Origin: Clostridiales bacterium
Lineage (GTDB): Bacteria; Bacillota; Desulfitobacteriia; Desulfitobacteriales; Desulfitobacteriaceae
Direction of reading: 5' to 3'
Length of the DNA: 7,871 nt
Assembly (NCBI GenBank): GCA_027357125.1
Contig: DAHVVW010000086.1
Coordinates: 1 to 7,871, forward strand
The stretch's first letter is position 1. Every line of letters starts with the position of its first letter. A program made the position numbers and the translations under genes. Of the stretch, positions 6,499 to 7,871 are shown in pieces. The notes beneath the pieces were generated by a model. It was not told the DNA's origin, ran no database searches, and saw only the letters and a program-made list of their open reading frames with translations.

Positions 6499-7293
6499 TT
6501 AATCCCCTCGGTATTTATTGCCTTTTAGCCATCCCAAGCGTTTACTGACTTCCTGAGCTAATAATGATACCTGTTCTCCTAATTTAGCCAGTTCGTCCTC
6601 AGTTGTTAGTGCTGCCATCCGAGGTACACTGATCGATGCCACTACACGGTTGTTATAGTCAAAAACAGGAGCTCCGACTGCGCATAAACCAGCATGTCTT
6701 TCCTCCCAATCTAGGGCATAACCCCTTTCCCTACTAATCCGAAAATCTTCTTCAAGAGCTGCTATGTCTGTTATTGATTTTGGTGTATATGCTTTTAGCG
6801 GTTTGCTTTCCAATAATTTCAGGCGCAGCTCTGGCTCAAGAAAAGCGAGGATGGCCTTGCCACTGGCCGAACAATGGATAGGCGCCCGTCCGCCCACCAT
6901 AGTCCTGATCCTGAATAATTCCTGGGCTTCTACTTTGTCAACGTATACAATTTCATCATGATTAAGTATTGATAACAGAACTGATTTACCTTCTTTGTTG
7001 ACAAACCTTTCTATATCCGGTCGTGCCTGGTTGCGCACATCTAACTTCTGTAAAACACGGCTCCCCATTTCAAAAACCTGTAAGGTTAAAGAAAACCGAT
7101 GATCGGCCTGATCCTGCTCTACCATGCCCATCCGTTCTAAAGTGGAAACCAAACGAGCCGCCGTAGTTTTCTTTAAGGAGCTTAATCTTGCCAGTTCACT
7201 AATGCCAACGGGCTGCTCGCGGCTGATAATTTCAAGCAATTCAATAGCTCTTACAACCGCCTGGACTATTTGGCGGTCACGCTCTTCAGTCAT
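6499..7293 (-). CDS. IclR-family transcriptional regulator
   Basis: This is a 264-residue DNA-binding regulator of full family length. The N-terminal winged helix-turn-helix spans about 11-70: RAIELLEIISREQPVGISELA, then recognition-helix residues KKTTAARLVSTLERMG. A linker helix follows, then the C-terminal effector-binding domain (about 85-255) with GGRAPIHCSASGKAIL (134-149), RGYALDWEERHAGLCAVGAPV (190-210) and SISVPRMA. IclR proteins usually bind small organic or aromatic acids and control adjacent catabolic genes, often together with their own. It is the first gene of the co-directional run into GDH, Mo/W enzyme and flavoprotein, which suggests it is the local regulator. The ATG at 7291-7293 is preceded by GGAGGA 7 bases away. 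The effector cannot be inferred from the sequence. Confidence 0.96.
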   Translation of the reverse strand: MTEERDRQIVQAVVRAIELLEIISREQPVGISELARLSSLKKTTAARLVSTLERMGMVEQDQADHRFSLTLQVFEMGSRVLQKLDVRNQARPDIERFVNKEGKSVLLSILNHDEIVYVDKVEAQELFRIRTMVGGRAPIHCSASGKAILAFLEPELRLKLLESKPLKAYTPKSITDIAALEEDFRISRERGYALDWEERHAGLCAVGAPVFDYNNRVVASISVPRMAALTTEDELAKLGEQVSLLAQEVSKRLGWLKGNKYRGD

Positions 7294-7328
7294 AGTCCTT
7301 TCCTCCAGACTAATAATTTTTTTACTTT

Positions 7329-7337
7329 ATTTTACCA
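7329..7337 (-). promoter_or_regulatory. Extended -10 promoter candidate for the iclR operon
   Basis: TGGTAAAAT (minus strand) is an extended -10 element: TG, one base, then TAAAAT, 5/6 to consensus. It lies about 25 bases before the ribosome site of iclR, in the 46-base gap after the upstream gene. No good -35 box is seen 17 bases upstream; that place is taken by the dyad at 7353-7367. Extended -10 promoters often lack a -35 box. Confidence 0.5.
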
Positions 7338-7339
7338 TC

Positions 7340-7871
7340 CTAATTGCTACTTAAGATCTTAGATCTTCGCGTCATATAAGGAAAATTATTGATCCTTTCA
7401 CTAGCATCTTCAAAAAACTCTCTATACGAGGAGCAGTAATAGTTCAAAACCGGGTTTTCATCTTTAAAGGGTTCCCTGTTCCTTCTGCAGCCTCCTCTGC
7501 AAAGATTAAACCATTTACAGGCTTTACACTGAGAATCAACAAATTTAGACATTTCTATAAATCTTTTGCTTTTATCATTATTCTTTAGTTCATCTATTTC
7601 TGCTTCTTTTATATTACCAAGATACCAGTCATCAATAACATAAAAATCGCAGGGATAAACTCCTCCATCAGCCTCAATAATTAGCTGACTTTGACACACA
7701 CCCAAGATACCGCAAGCTTCAGGTTTATATCCCATAACCATCCCAATAATATTATCGAAATACCTTATACTAATCCTATTACCTTTCATTAGATCTTCAT
7801 ACCAGAGATTAAATAGATTCTTTAAAAAAGAAGCATAAGCGTCTGGTTTTAGCGAATACTCTTGATCGCCT
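7340..7871 (-). CDS. SPASM-domain radical SAM protein, anaerobic sulfatase-maturase-like, N-terminus cut by window edge
   Basis: The frame is open from the window end, so the ATG at 7787-7789 is internal: 27 more codons precede it without a stop, and their sequence (PDAYASFLKNLFNLWYEDL) fits the helical linker of these enzymes. The visible 176 residues are about the last half of a roughly 370-residue protein; the radical-SAM CxxxCxxC core lies outside the window. The SPASM region has eight cysteines (53, 59, 74, 115, 118, 124, 128, 146 of the fragment), with the CxxCxxxxxCxxxC core and enough ligands for two auxiliary [4Fe-4S] clusters. The spacing matches anaerobic sulfatase-maturating enzymes as I remember them. 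GGVYPCD, LGNI, CRGGCRRNRE and NYYCSSYREFF also agree. Such enzymes convert a Cys or Ser in sulfatases to formylglycine, or modify peptides; the target is not in view. It ends 46 bases before iclR and is probably a separate unit. Confidence 0.88.
   Translation of the reverse strand, partial: GDQEYSLKPDAYASFLKNLFNLWYEDLMKGNRISIRYFDNIIGMVMGYKPEACGILGVCQSQLIIEADGGVYPCDFYVIDDWYLGNIKEAEIDELKNNDKSKRFIEMSKFVDSQCKACKWFNLCRGGCRRNREPFKDENPVLNYYCSSYREFFEDASERINNFPYMTRRSKILSSN
7353..7367. repeat. Perfect 15-base dyad AAGATC-TTA-GATCTT, candidate IclR operator
   Basis: Two 6-base arms around TTA are exactly complementary. The dyad overlaps where a -35 box would sit for the promoter at 7329-7337, and also covers the last codons of the upstream gene. 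IclR-family proteins commonly autoregulate by binding a palindrome of about this size next to their promoter. No T-run follows, so it is not a terminator for the upstream gene. Confidence 0.5.

Noticed and set aside
7340..7789. Complete 149-residue protein starting at the ATG at 7787-7789
   Set aside because: The frame stays open to the window edge with family-like sequence, and a SPASM domain alone this size is not expected. The gene is truncated by the window, not short.
7359..7798. Ten-base repeat TTAGATCTTC at 7359-7368 and 7789-7798
   Set aside because: Both copies lie in coding sequence of the same AT-rich gene, and only two copies exist. It is most likely chance.

Overview
The window looks like a piece of an anaerobic, probably Clostridia-type (Firmicutes) chromosome. 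The supporting signs are strong GGAGG-type Shine-Dalgarno sites before every complete gene, TTG starts on two genes, a RocG-like glutamate dehydrogenase, and several oxygen-sensitive redox proteins (Mo/W-bis-pterin enzyme, 8-cysteine ferredoxin, SPASM radical-SAM protein). The taxonomic assignment is inference. No mobile element, CRISPR array, tRNA or rRNA was seen.

Every supported gene is on the minus strand, so transcription runs from high to low coordinates. In that order they are: the C-terminal part of a SPASM radical-SAM enzyme resembling anaerobic sulfatase-maturating enzymes (7340-7871, cut by the window edge); an IclR-family regulator (6499-7293); a Glu/Leu/Phe/Val-type dehydrogenase, best read as glutamate dehydrogenase (5197-6465); a cytoplasmic molybdopterin oxidoreductase with a cysteine metal ligand (3003-5165); an AprA-like/fumarate-reductase-type flavoprotein (1099-2817, TTG start); a two-cluster ferredoxin (871-1074, TTG start); and a DppC/OppC-type ABC permease (1-791, cut by the window edge).

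The gaps from the regulator to the ferredoxin are short (33, 31, 185 and 24 bases), and 79 bases separate ferredoxin and permease. The 185-base gap holds a good sigma-A-like promoter and two inverted repeats, so the flavoprotein-ferredoxin-permease part can probably be transcribed separately. A second candidate promoter with an overlapping 15-base dyad lies before the iclR gene, where an autoregulating IclR protein could bind.

Working model (inference): the regulator senses a small organic molecule, the ABC transporter imports it, and the Mo/W enzyme and the flavoprotein-ferredoxin pair carry out redox or hydration steps on it. Glutamate dehydrogenase would handle released amino nitrogen or 2-oxoglutarate. 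The substrate cannot be read from the sequence. The combination of a stand-alone Mo/W enzyme, an AprAB-like pair, GDH and a Dpp-type transporter under one IclR regulator is the most interesting thing here.
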